From Protofrankia sp963555925 (GTDB lineage Bacteria; Actinomycetota; Actinomycetes; Frankiales; Frankiaceae): DNA of 64,000 bases. The stretch lies in NCBI GenBank assembly GCA_963555925.1, contig CAUVXJ010000042.1, forward strand, positions 70,259-134,258, read 5' to 3'. Shown piece after piece: positions 51,574-59,666 of this stretch. The notes under the pieces are model-generated. The model did not search any database. It saw nothing but the letters and a program-made list of their open reading frames with translations, and was not told the origin of the DNA. The position numbers were made by a program, and so were the translations under genes. Each line of letters opens with the position of its first letter. Positions within the stretch are counted from its first letter, which is position 1.

Positions 51574-51946
51574 GCTGATAGCACCCCACAGGCTCGGTAC
51601 CTCCGTGACCGCGATCTACAGCGGGAGATCAACGCCCGGCTGAACGGTGTCGAAGCGTGGAACGGCGTTGACGACATCCCGTTCTTCGGCAGGAGCGGAG
51701 CGCTTGCGAGCAACCGCCGTGACCAGCGCGAACTGTCCGTGCTCTCCCTGGACCTGCTACAGGCCGCGCCCGTTTACGTCAACACAATCATGATCCAATA
51801 CATCCTCGTCGAGCCTGAATGGGCTGACGCTCTCACCGCCGAGGACCGACGCGGCCTGCACCCCCTGTTCACCGCCCACATACCGTAACCCCGTACGGCG
51901 AGGTGAAGGTGAACATGACCAGCCGGCTCAGCCTGTCCAACCCGCC
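51574..51946 (+). pseudogene. Tn3-family transposase C-terminal relic with frameshift
   Basis: The frame reads RYLRDRDLQREINARLNGVE then AWNGVDDIPFFGRSGALASN, LDLLQAAPVYVNTIMIQYIL and TAEDRRGLHPLF, the well-conserved C-terminus of Tn3 transposases (GLNxVE-WN..., LLQxxLVYVNT). After FTAHIP the homology continues in another frame (PYGEVKVNMTSRLSL). Most of the protein and the catalytic acids upstream are lost. Confidence 0.85.
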
Positions 51947-52444
51947 CTGGAACCCGACGCGACCGCAGCCTGAGACCCACCGCGTTCATGGCGCCGGCTT
52001 AAAAGTTACTGGTCAGTCACTTTTCCGCTGGTGCGAGCGACCTTAACAGCAGCCCTTGGTCGGCCTGTCCGCCAGCGGACATGGCCAGAAGCGGACAAAG
52101 TGCACGTATTCCGCCTGCGTCAAGTTGCCCCGATAATCGTCCTGTGCCTGTAGGTGTGATCAGCGGCGTGACATCGTTCGTAGTAACTCGACGGCGCCGC
52201 CGGTTAGACGGCACCGGATACCGGCATCACAGGGACAGAGACCCCTGTAAAACTTCGTCGTCATGTGCCCGACCTTCCTTGGCGAACCACCGGAGTAGAT
52301 GGATTCCCGTGACAGGGCAAAACTTCCTGACGGTGCTCGGAATGGTTTCGCTGGGATCGCAATGCCCGAGAGAGGTGATAGGCGCGTAGGCTGCATTCTT
52401 CCGGTTCGCCGGTCCGTGCTTCGCTTCCCCCTGTGGAGATGAGT
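51947..52444. other. Intergenic stretch, nothing recognised
   Basis: About 500 bp. Short frames on both strands show no family features. No terminal inverted repeat of Tn3 type was found, although one could be expected near the transposase relic. Confidence 0.4.
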
Positions 52445-52897
52445 ATGCGTAACCGTCTTACCGCCCTCGTCGCGGCAGTCTTTCTCGCTGGTCTAGGACT
52501 GTTCTTCGCACCTTCCGCTGCAAATGCCGCGTCTTTATGTACCGCCGCTTCACTCCAGGGCCAGGGATGGGCCCACCGCGGCACGATTTACGCCACCGGA
52601 CTGCCCGGCACGTTAAAGGATGCGGGCATGGAAGGCTGGGCAAAAGGTAACGCCAAGCTGATCCGATTCGGCAATTATGTCGCGGATGGAAAGACGAATG
52701 TTCTCGTATTCGCCGGTACTGGCCCGAACTCCAGGGACCTCGGCGCATCACACACTATAGGGACGGCGCCCAGCGGCGGATTCTGCACAAACCCTACTAC
52801 CTCAAGGAACATCTGGGCTGAGCTGGACTTCACCCATGGGATGTGGAACTACACCACCGGCAACCGCCACGTTCTCTCCATGGACACGGCGAAGTAG
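52445..52897 (+). CDS. Small secreted protein A, unrecognised family
   Basis: 150 residues. A signal peptide (MRNRLTALVAAVFLAGLGLF then FAPSAANAA, cleavage after about residue 29) leaves a mature protein of about 120 residues. Two Cys are likely to form a disulfide: one just after the signal, one in GGFCTNP. The core LIRFGNYVADGKTNVLVFAG and TIGTAPSGGFC recur in protein B at 53567. GGAG six bases ahead favours ATG at 52445 over 52439. The family is unknown to me; export to the cell surface or medium is likely. The assembly gap begins one base after the stop codon. Confidence 0.7.
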   Translation: MRNRLTALVAAVFLAGLGLFFAPSAANAASLCTAASLQGQGWAHRGTIYATGLPGTLKDAGMEGWAKGNAKLIRFGNYVADGKTNVLVFAGTGPNSRDLGASHTIGTAPSGGFCTNPTTSRNIWAELDFTHGMWNYTTGNRHVLSMDTAK

Positions 52898-52898
52898 G

Positions 52899-53285
52899 NN
52901 NNNNNNNNNNNNNNNNNNNNNNNNNNNNNNNNNNNNNNNNNNNNNNNNNNNNNNNNNNNNNNNNNNNNNNNNNNNNNNNNNNNNNNNNNNNNNNNNNNNN
53001 NNNNNNNNNNNNNNNNNNNNNNNNNNNNNNNNNNNNNNNNNNNNNNNNNNNNNNNNNNNNNNNNNNNNNNNNNNNNNNNNNNNNNNNNNNNNNNNNNNNN
53101 NNNNNNNNNNNNNNNNNNNNNNNNNNNNNNNNNNNNNNNNNNNNNNNNNNNNNNNNNNNNNNNNNNNNNNNNNNNNNNNNNNNNNNNNNNNNNNNNNNNN
53201 NNNNNNNNNNNNNNNNNNNNNNNNNNNNNNNNNNNNNNNNNNNNNNNNNNNNNNNNNNNNNNNNNNNNNNNNNNNNNNNNNNNNN
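52899..53285. other. Assembly gap (387 N)
   Basis: Lies between two related secreted-protein genes. A further family member could be hidden here. Confidence 0.95.
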
Positions 53286-53566
53286 CGGTGGGTCCGGACG
53301 CGGTGGCGGGCGCACAGTGTGGAGACCGATCCGGCCGTGCACGCGGCATAGACTCCCACAGTTTGTCCGGTCTCCAGCTTGACCTGACCTCCGTCGACGC
53401 GACCACCGCCTACATCCAGCTGTATATCGGATGGAATAGTTTGCCATACTATGGCATGCTCCATTCTTTGTTTGGCAACAGTGTCGATCAGGCTTCTGAC
53501 CAGCGTAAATGACTTAGTGTGACGAAAATTGACCCGCATCACGAGACACTAGAGAAAGAGGTCTGA

Positions 53567-54046
53567 ATGTTGCACAACCTCTCGCGCGGGAAACGCCGCC
53601 TAGGCGGACAATATTTTTATAAGCGCGCAGTTATCGCAATCTCGGCTCTAATCTTCGCGGTTTTATCGATCACCTGGGCATCGCCAGCCAGTGCACAGGG
53701 TCCGTGTTCGGGTGGTACTATTTCGGGATGGTACGTCGACGGGTCCGTATACCCGCGATCGCCATTCGGGGCGTACGACTATGGCGCAGCCGCACAAATA
53801 TTGCAGAATTCCACCACGGGCCAGAGAGTTATTCGGTTTAAAAATCTCATAGCGAACGGTAAATATAACCTCCTCGGCGTAGCCGGCTATAATCTCTACG
53901 GAAACCAGTACGGACAAACTGGATCAATTGGGACGGCCCCCAACGGGGCATGGTGTTCCAACGTTGGCCCGGCATCTACCGCTATTGCTGGACATCTCCT
54001 CTATTACATAGGCTCTGTCCGCTACGATGCGCAAATCAACACCTAA
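53567..54046 (+). CDS. Small secreted protein B, related to protein A
   Basis: 159 residues. A long basic N-terminus and hydrophobic helix (AVIAISALIFAVLSITWASP then ASAQ) form a signal peptide. The mature part has two Cys (GPCSGG; GAWCSNV) placed like those of protein A, and shares VIRFKNLIANGKYNLLGVAG and SIGTAPNGAWC with it. Tyr/Gly content is high. Codon use is clearly more A/T-rich than the surrounding genes, a sign of transfer. ATG follows AAAGAGGTCTGA. Confidence 0.7.
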   Translation: MLHNLSRGKRRLGGQYFYKRAVIAISALIFAVLSITWASPASAQGPCSGGTISGWYVDGSVYPRSPFGAYDYGAAAQILQNSTTGQRVIRFKNLIANGKYNLLGVAGYNLYGNQYGQTGSIGTAPNGAWCSNVGPASTAIAGHLLYYIGSVRYDAQINT

Positions 54047-54547
54047 GGCTGGTCGCGGTAGGGGCCGCCCGCACAGATAACAAATAACCCTCGAGTTCCC
54101 GGCTCTCCGGCCGATTTCTGGATCATGTGTCCTGGCCTGGGGCAGCGTGTTTCCGCTACCAACCTTGGTCTCTATGTGGGGTGAGGGTTCGTCAGGATTC
54201 CCGAGCGTTTCTCGTCCTTGATGCTTTTCCTGCAGGAGCGGTGAAGGCGAGGAGGCGTGGTCACCCGCGGCCCCCAATCGGCTGGCGGCCCGAGAGCGCC
54301 TGGCGTTACCGGGAAACCGCCCGGATGTGTGCCAGGCACGGGGACGATGCCGCCCGCCTGCTGCCCTTGGACGTGGCCGGGGAGCCGGTCGCTGCGTCGT
54401 GCGCTGCCAGCGGTTGACCCGAAGCCGCGGTCCAGCCCCGTCAGGACAGGGGTTGGACCGCGACTTCGAGCTGAGGACCCTTCAATTCGCCTGAATTCCG
54501 GGACCTTTGACGCGTAACGCTCGCGGGGTGATGCTGCTTCGGCTCTG
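54047..54547. other. Intergenic stretch with one doubtful frame
   Basis: A plus-strand frame ending at 54417 (CARHGDDAARLLPLDVAGEP) has coding-like composition, but I recognise no family. Elsewhere nothing is supported. Confidence 0.3.
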
Positions 54548-54898
54548 CGGGGATACGGTGAAGGAGGTAGAACGCTGGACCATGGCGAAGACGACGACTA
54601 TTACCACAGCGAGCAGATCGCCGGTAGCAAGCACTTCGGCGTCTGACCCCTAACGCAGGCGGCGCAGGCGTGCTTCGGCATCCCCGACTGGCCCGGCGAG
54701 TACCCTGTTCCGCGGGCCAGCATCGAATTCGAGGTAGCCGACGCCGACGCCGTCGGTCCAGCCGCGGCCGAACTCGCCGACGGTGGATTTCCGCTGATGC
54801 ACGAGGCTCGCCTCGAACCGTGGGGTCAGACGGTGGCGCGCTTGCTTTCACCCGAGGGCTTGATTATCGGAATCTCGTACGCACCCTCGCTGCACTGA
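54548..54898 (+). pseudogene. VOC/glyoxalase-family gene inactivated by a nonsense codon
   Basis: The frame gives YYHSEQIAGSKHFGV, stop, PLTQAAQACFGIPDWPGEYP and continues EFEVADADAVGPAAAELADG to EPWGQTVARLLSPEGLIIGI then SYAPSLH. Relatives read GVWPLTQ at the break, so a TGG to TGA change at 54644-54646 best explains it. The rest of the C-terminal half is well kept, including the Glu of LEPWGQ. The N-terminal beta-alpha-beta unit is also missing. Confidence 0.7.
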
Positions 54899-55151
54899 CC
54901 CGATCCTGTACCCTACCGGTCAACTTCGTTACTCCACGGTGTGGTGACCTGGTAGTCGGTGGCCCGGATGTATGCGAACCAGTCCGAGAGGACTCTCGCG
55001 AACGCGATGGACCCGGCATCCGATGTGACGATCGTTCATATCGGGGCCAATCTGCTGGCCGCACTACCGATCGTCGCCGCGTGTGACTACGCCTGCAGTA
55101 CGCGCCGGACTGTCCCATCGTGAGTGTCGCGGCCACATGTAACCGCCGGAC

Positions 55152-55203
55152 GTAAGAGCGCCCGGCCCCGCGACGCCGCGTCCCTATTGCCGGTCGCTCT
55201 AAA
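55152..55203. repeat. Compact dispersed element, copy 7
   Basis: TAAGAGCGCCC is joined to GGCCCCGCGACGCCGCGTCC and CTATTGCCGGTCGCTCTAAA, that is, the right tip plus the full left end of the element with the middle deleted. It lies at the 5' boundary of a truncated AlbA_2-family gene. Confidence 0.7.
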
Positions 55204-55227
55204 TGTAACTCGCCTGTGGTTACATTT
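55201..55227. promoter_or_regulatory. Inverted repeat AAATGTAAC...GTTACATTT
   Basis: Perfect 9-bp arms with a 9-base spacer, 5 bp before the GTG of the decayed regulator gene. It may be its operator. The first bases overlap the end of dispersed element copy 7. Confidence 0.5.
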
Positions 55228-55231
55228 GGGT

Positions 55232-56251
55232 GTGGTCAGCGACGTGAGCCGAATGATCGCCGACCCGCAGACGCTCAAGCAGGGGCTGGCGGCGAAGGCC
55301 CGCGCCTTCACAGGCGACTACGCGCTCTCGGACCTGGAGGAGCAAGGCTTCCTCGCCGCGCGCCAGCCACCGTTGTTCGATCGCGTGCCCGTCGAAGACG
55401 CCACCGTCGACGACCTCGACACCGAACTCGTCGACGCCTTCCTCGCCGCCGTCCGCGAACGCGACCCGGCCGGACTCGGCCGCTTCACCGACGACGCCGA
55501 ACTCCTCCGCCGGGCCGGCGTCATCCTCACCGGAGGCCAGCCGACCGTCGCGGGCTTGCTCGCGCTCGGCGTGCACCCCCAACAGTGGTTCCCCCGTTAC
55601 GTCATCCAAGCCGCGGCCCAGCCGCTGGCGGGCGACTCCCTGCAGACACGGGCGCGCAACCAGGTCACTATCACCGGGTCGATCCCGCGGATGCTCGACG
55701 CGGCGCTGCTGTGGGCCAGGCGGACCTTCGACACATCCATCGTCTCCGAGCCCGACGGCACGGTCCACGACCGCCCGGCCTACCCGTTCGTCGCCGTCTG
55801 CCAGCATGTACGGTCCTCCGAAACCGGTGCCCGCGTCATCGAAGCCCTGGCCAGCGGCATCCCCACCGTCACCGAGGCACTCACCGAACAGGGCCTGCCG
55901 CCAGCCCACTACGTCGACAGCGGCATCCGGTTCACCGTCGTCCTCCACCAACCCAGCACCACCCCGACAGCTACCGAGCCCGACCTGACCGCCACCGAAC
56001 GACGCATCTACCAGGCACTCGACACTCAAGCGTGGACGGTCGCCGACCTCGTCGAGAAACTCGACCTGACCGCCCCGAATATCCGCAAAACCCTCCGCAA
56101 TCTGCGTAGCCGTGGTCTGGTCACCCACCACCTACCAGCGGACAAACCCGTAGTTCACGCCGGTCACCGCTTGTCTGTCGGCCAGTTGTACGGTAACCGT
56201 CTGTCAGCACAGCCCCGTCAACGCAAGCAGGACGATCATCCCACCCCTTGA
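55232..56251 (+). pseudogene. AlbA_2-family ATP-binding regulator lacking its AlbA and ATPase core
   Basis: 339 residues in an open frame, but family parts are missing. It begins after the AlbA_2 domain (LDTELVDAFLAAVRERDPAG then LGRFTDDAELLRRAG; TVAGLLALGVHPQQWFPRYV). It then jumps from DRPAYPFVAV directly to CQHVRSSETGARVIEALASG, skipping the GHKL-type ATPase segment (REAVxNAxxHxD...PGGL) that intact relatives carry. The C-terminal winged helix (LDLTAPNIRKTLRNLRSRGL) remains. An in-frame internal deletion plus 5' loss beside a dispersed element is likely. A DNA-binding remnant could still be expressed. Confidence 0.7.
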
Positions 56252-56629
56252 TCCAACCGGCAGTCCGGCTGGGCCGGCAGATGCTCAATTCATGATCGTA
56301 AACGTCAGTCGCGCATCGACGTTCACCGCCTCGCCATAGGCACCAACACGGCTCACAGCCTCGGAGGTGATCGGTGATCCGCAGCATTGTTCGCCACGGC
56401 CCCACCATCAGCGGCAGGAGATCCACCATGGCTGACAGATCCGGGCTGCGCCCAGGTTCGTCCAGCAGTCACCTGTCCACTCTGAAGCAAGGACGTCCGC
56501 CTCGCGGTATGAGCGACCGACCTGATAGGCCTTGATGCTGGTAGCATTCAGTGATTTTTCGTGCCGATATGGTAATCGACCCCAAGTCGGAGGCCTGCTG
56601 CTGACCCGGCCGGCAGTGGGCGGCAGAAT
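56252..56629. other. Intergenic stretch, nothing recognised
   Basis: About 380 bp with no convincing gene, upstream of the TerD-nuclease gene. No promoter could be assigned with confidence. Confidence 0.4.
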
Positions 56630-58906
56630 GTGGCCGTGCTGGAATTAACACGGGGAGCGAACACGGCCGTCGCTCCTATCGCGGGGACCGGACCGGTGCG
56701 CCTGACGCTGTCGTGGAAGGCCGATCCGCGACTGGATGAGCACGTCGATTTGGTCGCGTTGCTGGTCACCGATTCCGGCAAAGTGCGTAGCGACGCCGAT
56801 TTCGTCTTTTTCAATGCACCGACCACACCCGACGGCAGCGTCAGCCTGCGCGGCAAGCGCATCGTGGGCGGCCGCACGGCCGATGACCTCGATGTGGACC
56901 CGGCTCGTGTCCCGGCCGACGTCGTACGGGTGGTCTTGGCCGCCAGCCTGGACGCGTCGGGGGTGACGTTCGCCGACTTACAGGGTTTGGAGCTGACGCT
57001 GACCGGCCACGATCCAGCCGGGTTGTCTGGCTGTCGGGTCGAGTTGGGCAGCGCGGGACGGGAAACCGCTTACGTGGCGGGCGAGCTGTACCGGCGGGGC
57101 GGTACGTGGAAGTTCCGGGCGGTCGGGCAGGGCTGGGATACCGGGCTTGGTGCGCTGGCACGGGAGTTCGGCGTCAGCGTGCAGGACGCACCGACCACCG
57201 AAACGGCCGGCGAAGCCCTCCTGTCCGGCGGGGCTACCACCTCCGCATCGGTGTCGTCGTCGGCTGGAAGCCGGGTGGGGTTCTCGGCGGTGCTGTCGCG
57301 CTACCGGGCGGCGGTGGCCGCACGGGTGTCCCCGGACCCACTGATCCGGGTTCGGGAGCAGGCCGCGCAGGCGACCCGGACCGCTGACGCCGCCCGGCCG
57401 TATGCAGTGGACCCGGCCGGGCGGCGGGGGTACAAGGAAGCCCGCCAGGTCGAGGTCGCGGCGATGACCGCGGTGCTCGACGCCGAGGTCGCGCAGCTGA
57501 CGACGGTGCTCGCAGCGAGCCTGGGTACGGCGAGCCGGGTGGACCAGAACGCGGTGATACCGCCGGCGGCCATCCCGCCCTTTGAGCCGGGCCCGTTGGC
57601 CATGGCCGAACCATCACCCCGGCTGGCAACATTCCTACCGGCCGAGCAGAGCACGCTCGGCCGGGTGTTCAGCAAGGACCGCCATACCGCCGCGGTAGCG
57701 CAGGCGCACCGCCGCTTCGCTGACGCGCAGGCGTCCTACGCAGAGCGCGAGCGGCTACGTGAACAGCAACTCGCCGCCGCACACGCGTCCTACCAGCGGG
57801 CCATCGCCGGTGTGCGGGCACAGCACGCACGCGATGTCGCCGATGTGGCTCGGTTGTGGTCGGGCCTGGCCGCGAACGAGCCGGCGGCGGTGGCCGCCTA
57901 CTTCGAGCTGGTGTTGACCGCGAAAGGCGCGCAGGCGGTGTTCCCGCCCACGTTCCCGCAACGGTTCCAGGTCGCCTACACCCCGGAGTCCCGCCAGCTC
58001 GTGGTCGAGTACGAGTTGCCGGCGTCGGCGGTGGTACCGGCCGCGAAAGGCTACAAGTACACCGTCGGTACCGACACGATCACCCCAGTACCGCGGACCG
58101 CCGCGGACAAGAAAGCGATCTATGCGGAGGTGCTGGCGCAGACGTCGCTCGCCGTGTTGCACACGCTGTTCACCGCCGATGGGCATCAGACGTTCGGCAC
58201 CCTGGTATTCAACGGGATGGTCGATGCCGTCGACCGGGCGACCGGTGCGGCGATCCGCCCCTGTCTGGTGACGTTGCGTACCACGCGGGACATGTTCGCC
58301 GGGCTGAACCTGGGGCAGGTGGAACCGGCTGCGTGCCTGCGGCACCTCGGCGCGAGCGTCTCGAAGAGCCCGGCGGAGCTGGCACCGGTCCGTCCGGTGC
58401 TCGAATTCTCCATGGTGGACCCCAGGTTCATCGAGACCAGCGACGTGCTGTCCGGTCTCGATACCCGGCAGAACCTTATGGAGCTGACCCCGAACGAGTT
58501 CGAATCGCTGATCACGAATCTTTTCACGCGGATGGGGCTGGAGGCCCGTCAGACCCAGGCGTCGCGTGACGGCGGGGTCGACTGCGTTGCGTTCGACTCG
58601 CGTCCGATCTTCGGCGGTAAGGTCGTTATCCAGGCGAAGCGCTACAAGAACACCGTCGGTGTGTCCGCGGTCAGGGACCTCTACGGCACCGTTCAGAATG
58701 AGGGTGCCAGCAAAGGCATCCTGGTGTCGACTTCCGGTTACGGGCAGAGTAGCTACCAGTTCGCGAACGGCAAGCCGCTTGAGCTCATCGACGGCGCCAA
58801 CCTGCTCTACCTCCTGGCCGAACACGCCGGCATCGAAGCCCGTATCGCAGCCCCTGACGGGTGGCGTGATCCGCGCGGCGACACCCCTCCGGCCGCTTCC
58901 GAGTAG
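56630..58906 (+). CDS. TerD-domain / Mrr-like nuclease fusion
   Basis: 758 residues. Residues 1-185 form a TerD fold (VLELTRGANTAVAPIAGTGP then VRLTLSWKADPR; DADFVFFNAPTTPDGSVSL), a calcium-binding domain of tellurite/stress systems. A helical middle (about 225-470) with Ala/Glu/Arg heptads is probably a coiled coil. An Mrr-type PD-(D/E)XK domain closes the protein: FESLITNLFTRMGLEARQTQ, Asp in GGVDCVAFD (about 651) and QAKRYK (about 668), then GILVSTSGYG. Mrr domains cut modified or foreign DNA. GTG at 56630 gives the normal TerD start. No other ter gene is adjacent. It may be a single-gene defence or stress nuclease (inference). Confidence 0.85.
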   Translation: MAVLELTRGANTAVAPIAGTGPVRLTLSWKADPRLDEHVDLVALLVTDSGKVRSDADFVFFNAPTTPDGSVSLRGKRIVGGRTADDLDVDPARVPADVVRVVLAASLDASGVTFADLQGLELTLTGHDPAGLSGCRVELGSAGRETAYVAGELYRRGGTWKFRAVGQGWDTGLGALAREFGVSVQDAPTTETAGEALLSGGATTSASVSSSAGSRVGFSAVLSRYRAAVAARVSPDPLIRVREQAAQATRTADAARPYAVDPAGRRGYKEARQVEVAAMTAVLDAEVAQLTTVLAASLGTASRVDQNAVIPPAAIPPFEPGPLAMAEPSPRLATFLPAEQSTLGRVFSKDRHTAAVAQAHRRFADAQASYAERERLREQQLAAAHASYQRAIAGVRAQHARDVADVARLWSGLAANEPAAVAAYFELVLTAKGAQAVFPPTFPQRFQVAYTPESRQLVVEYELPASAVVPAAKGYKYTVGTDTITPVPRTAADKKAIYAEVLAQTSLAVLHTLFTADGHQTFGTLVFNGMVDAVDRATGAAIRPCLVTLRTTRDMFAGLNLGQVEPAACLRHLGASVSKSPAELAPVRPVLEFSMVDPRFIETSDVLSGLDTRQNLMELTPNEFESLITNLFTRMGLEARQTQASRDGGVDCVAFDSRPIFGGKVVIQAKRYKNTVGVSAVRDLYGTVQNEGASKGILVSTSGYGQSSYQFANGKPLELIDGANLLYLLAEHAGIEARIAAPDGWRDPRGDTPPAASE

Positions 58907-59097
58907 ACGCGGAGGCGGTGATGGGGTAGCGGCCGCTCAGCGCCTGGCGGAGGACGTCGCTGGTGTTCGTGTGCTCGGCAGCCGCCCGCGCGGCAGGTGC
59001 CGCCCGCAGTTCCGGGTCCAGCCGCACCGGCACCGCGTCCGCAGGACCCGACCCAGCGGCCGACGTGCACCCACGCGACGCACCGTCGTAGCCGGTA
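58905..59097 (-). pseudogene. CopG/RHH antitoxin C-terminal fragment
   Basis: The frame reads VPVRLDPELRAAPAARAAAE then HTNTSDVLRQALSGRY, the RHH domain of the VTDELVD-type antitoxin family whose N-terminal half remains at 46450. The N-terminal linker here is degraded and no start is seen. Confidence 0.6.
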
Positions 59098-59119
59098 TCT
59101 GCTGCCTACCATGGTCCCT

Positions 59120-59377
59120 ATGCAGATGACGTATGCGGAACTCCATGAACTGGTGGACCACCTGACTCCGGAACAGGCCAGCGCAGTTCGGGATGTCGTG
59201 CGTCACCTGGTGAGCTCTGTGCCGGTGGGCGAAGCGGCCACTGAGGATCAGGGTAGAGCCGTTGCCGAGCAGCCGGTGCGTCGTCTGTCCTTCGGGGGCA
59301 TGCTCCACAGTGGCCGAGGGGATCTTACCGTTCGGTCCGAGGAGATTATCCGTGCGGAGTTGGGTCGTCTCACGTGA
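59120..59377 (+). CDS. Antitoxin-like small protein
   Basis: 85 residues. TYAELHELVDHLTPEQASAV then RDVVRHLV and the end RLSFGGMLHSGRGDLTVRSE then EIIRAEL match antitoxins of actinomycete PIN-toxin pairs (helical N-terminus, toxin-wrapping tail). ATG at 59120 is chosen; 59111 and 59126 are alternatives. GTGA at 59374 overlaps the toxin start, so the two were an operon. It appears intact, although its toxin is damaged. Confidence 0.7.
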   Translation: MQMTYAELHELVDHLTPEQASAVRDVVRHLVSSVPVGEAATEDQGRAVAEQPVRRLSFGGMLHSGRGDLTVRSEEIIRAELGRLT

Positions 59378-59604
59378 TGGTGGTCGACATCGGGCCGCTC
59401 GTCGCGGCTCTCGATGCCGACGACGCTGACCACAAGCGATGTCTGGACCTGTTGGAGCGTCATTCGGGGCCGCTCCTGGTTCCGGCTTCGGTTGGGACGG
59501 CGAAACGTGTGGGGCTCCAGAATCGCGGTTTGGGCGGTGACCTGCGTGTTTGCGTGCGGGACGAGACCGTTCAGCCGACGGTCCCGTCCTTGTGCTGTCG
59601 GTAG
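59374..59604 (+). pseudogene. PIN toxin, truncated by frameshift
   Basis: The first 47 residues (MVVDIGPLVAALDADDADHK then RCLDLLERHSGPLLVPAS) are a normal PIN start with the first catalytic Asp. Then the frame shifts into unrelated residues and stops at 76, about half the family length, losing the remaining acidic residues. Confidence 0.65.
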
Positions 59605-59666
59605 GAGGCTCCCCATGACTTGGGGGAACTTTTCGTAGCCGGGGTCGCCGAACCGTTGCCGCGAGG

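Noticed and set aside
3305..53285. Open frames spanning the N runs
   Set aside because: They are produced by translating N as any residue and have no sequence support.
53286..53516. Frames on both strands just after the third gap
   Set aside because: Neither gives a recognisable family, and without the gap sequence the coding strand cannot be decided.
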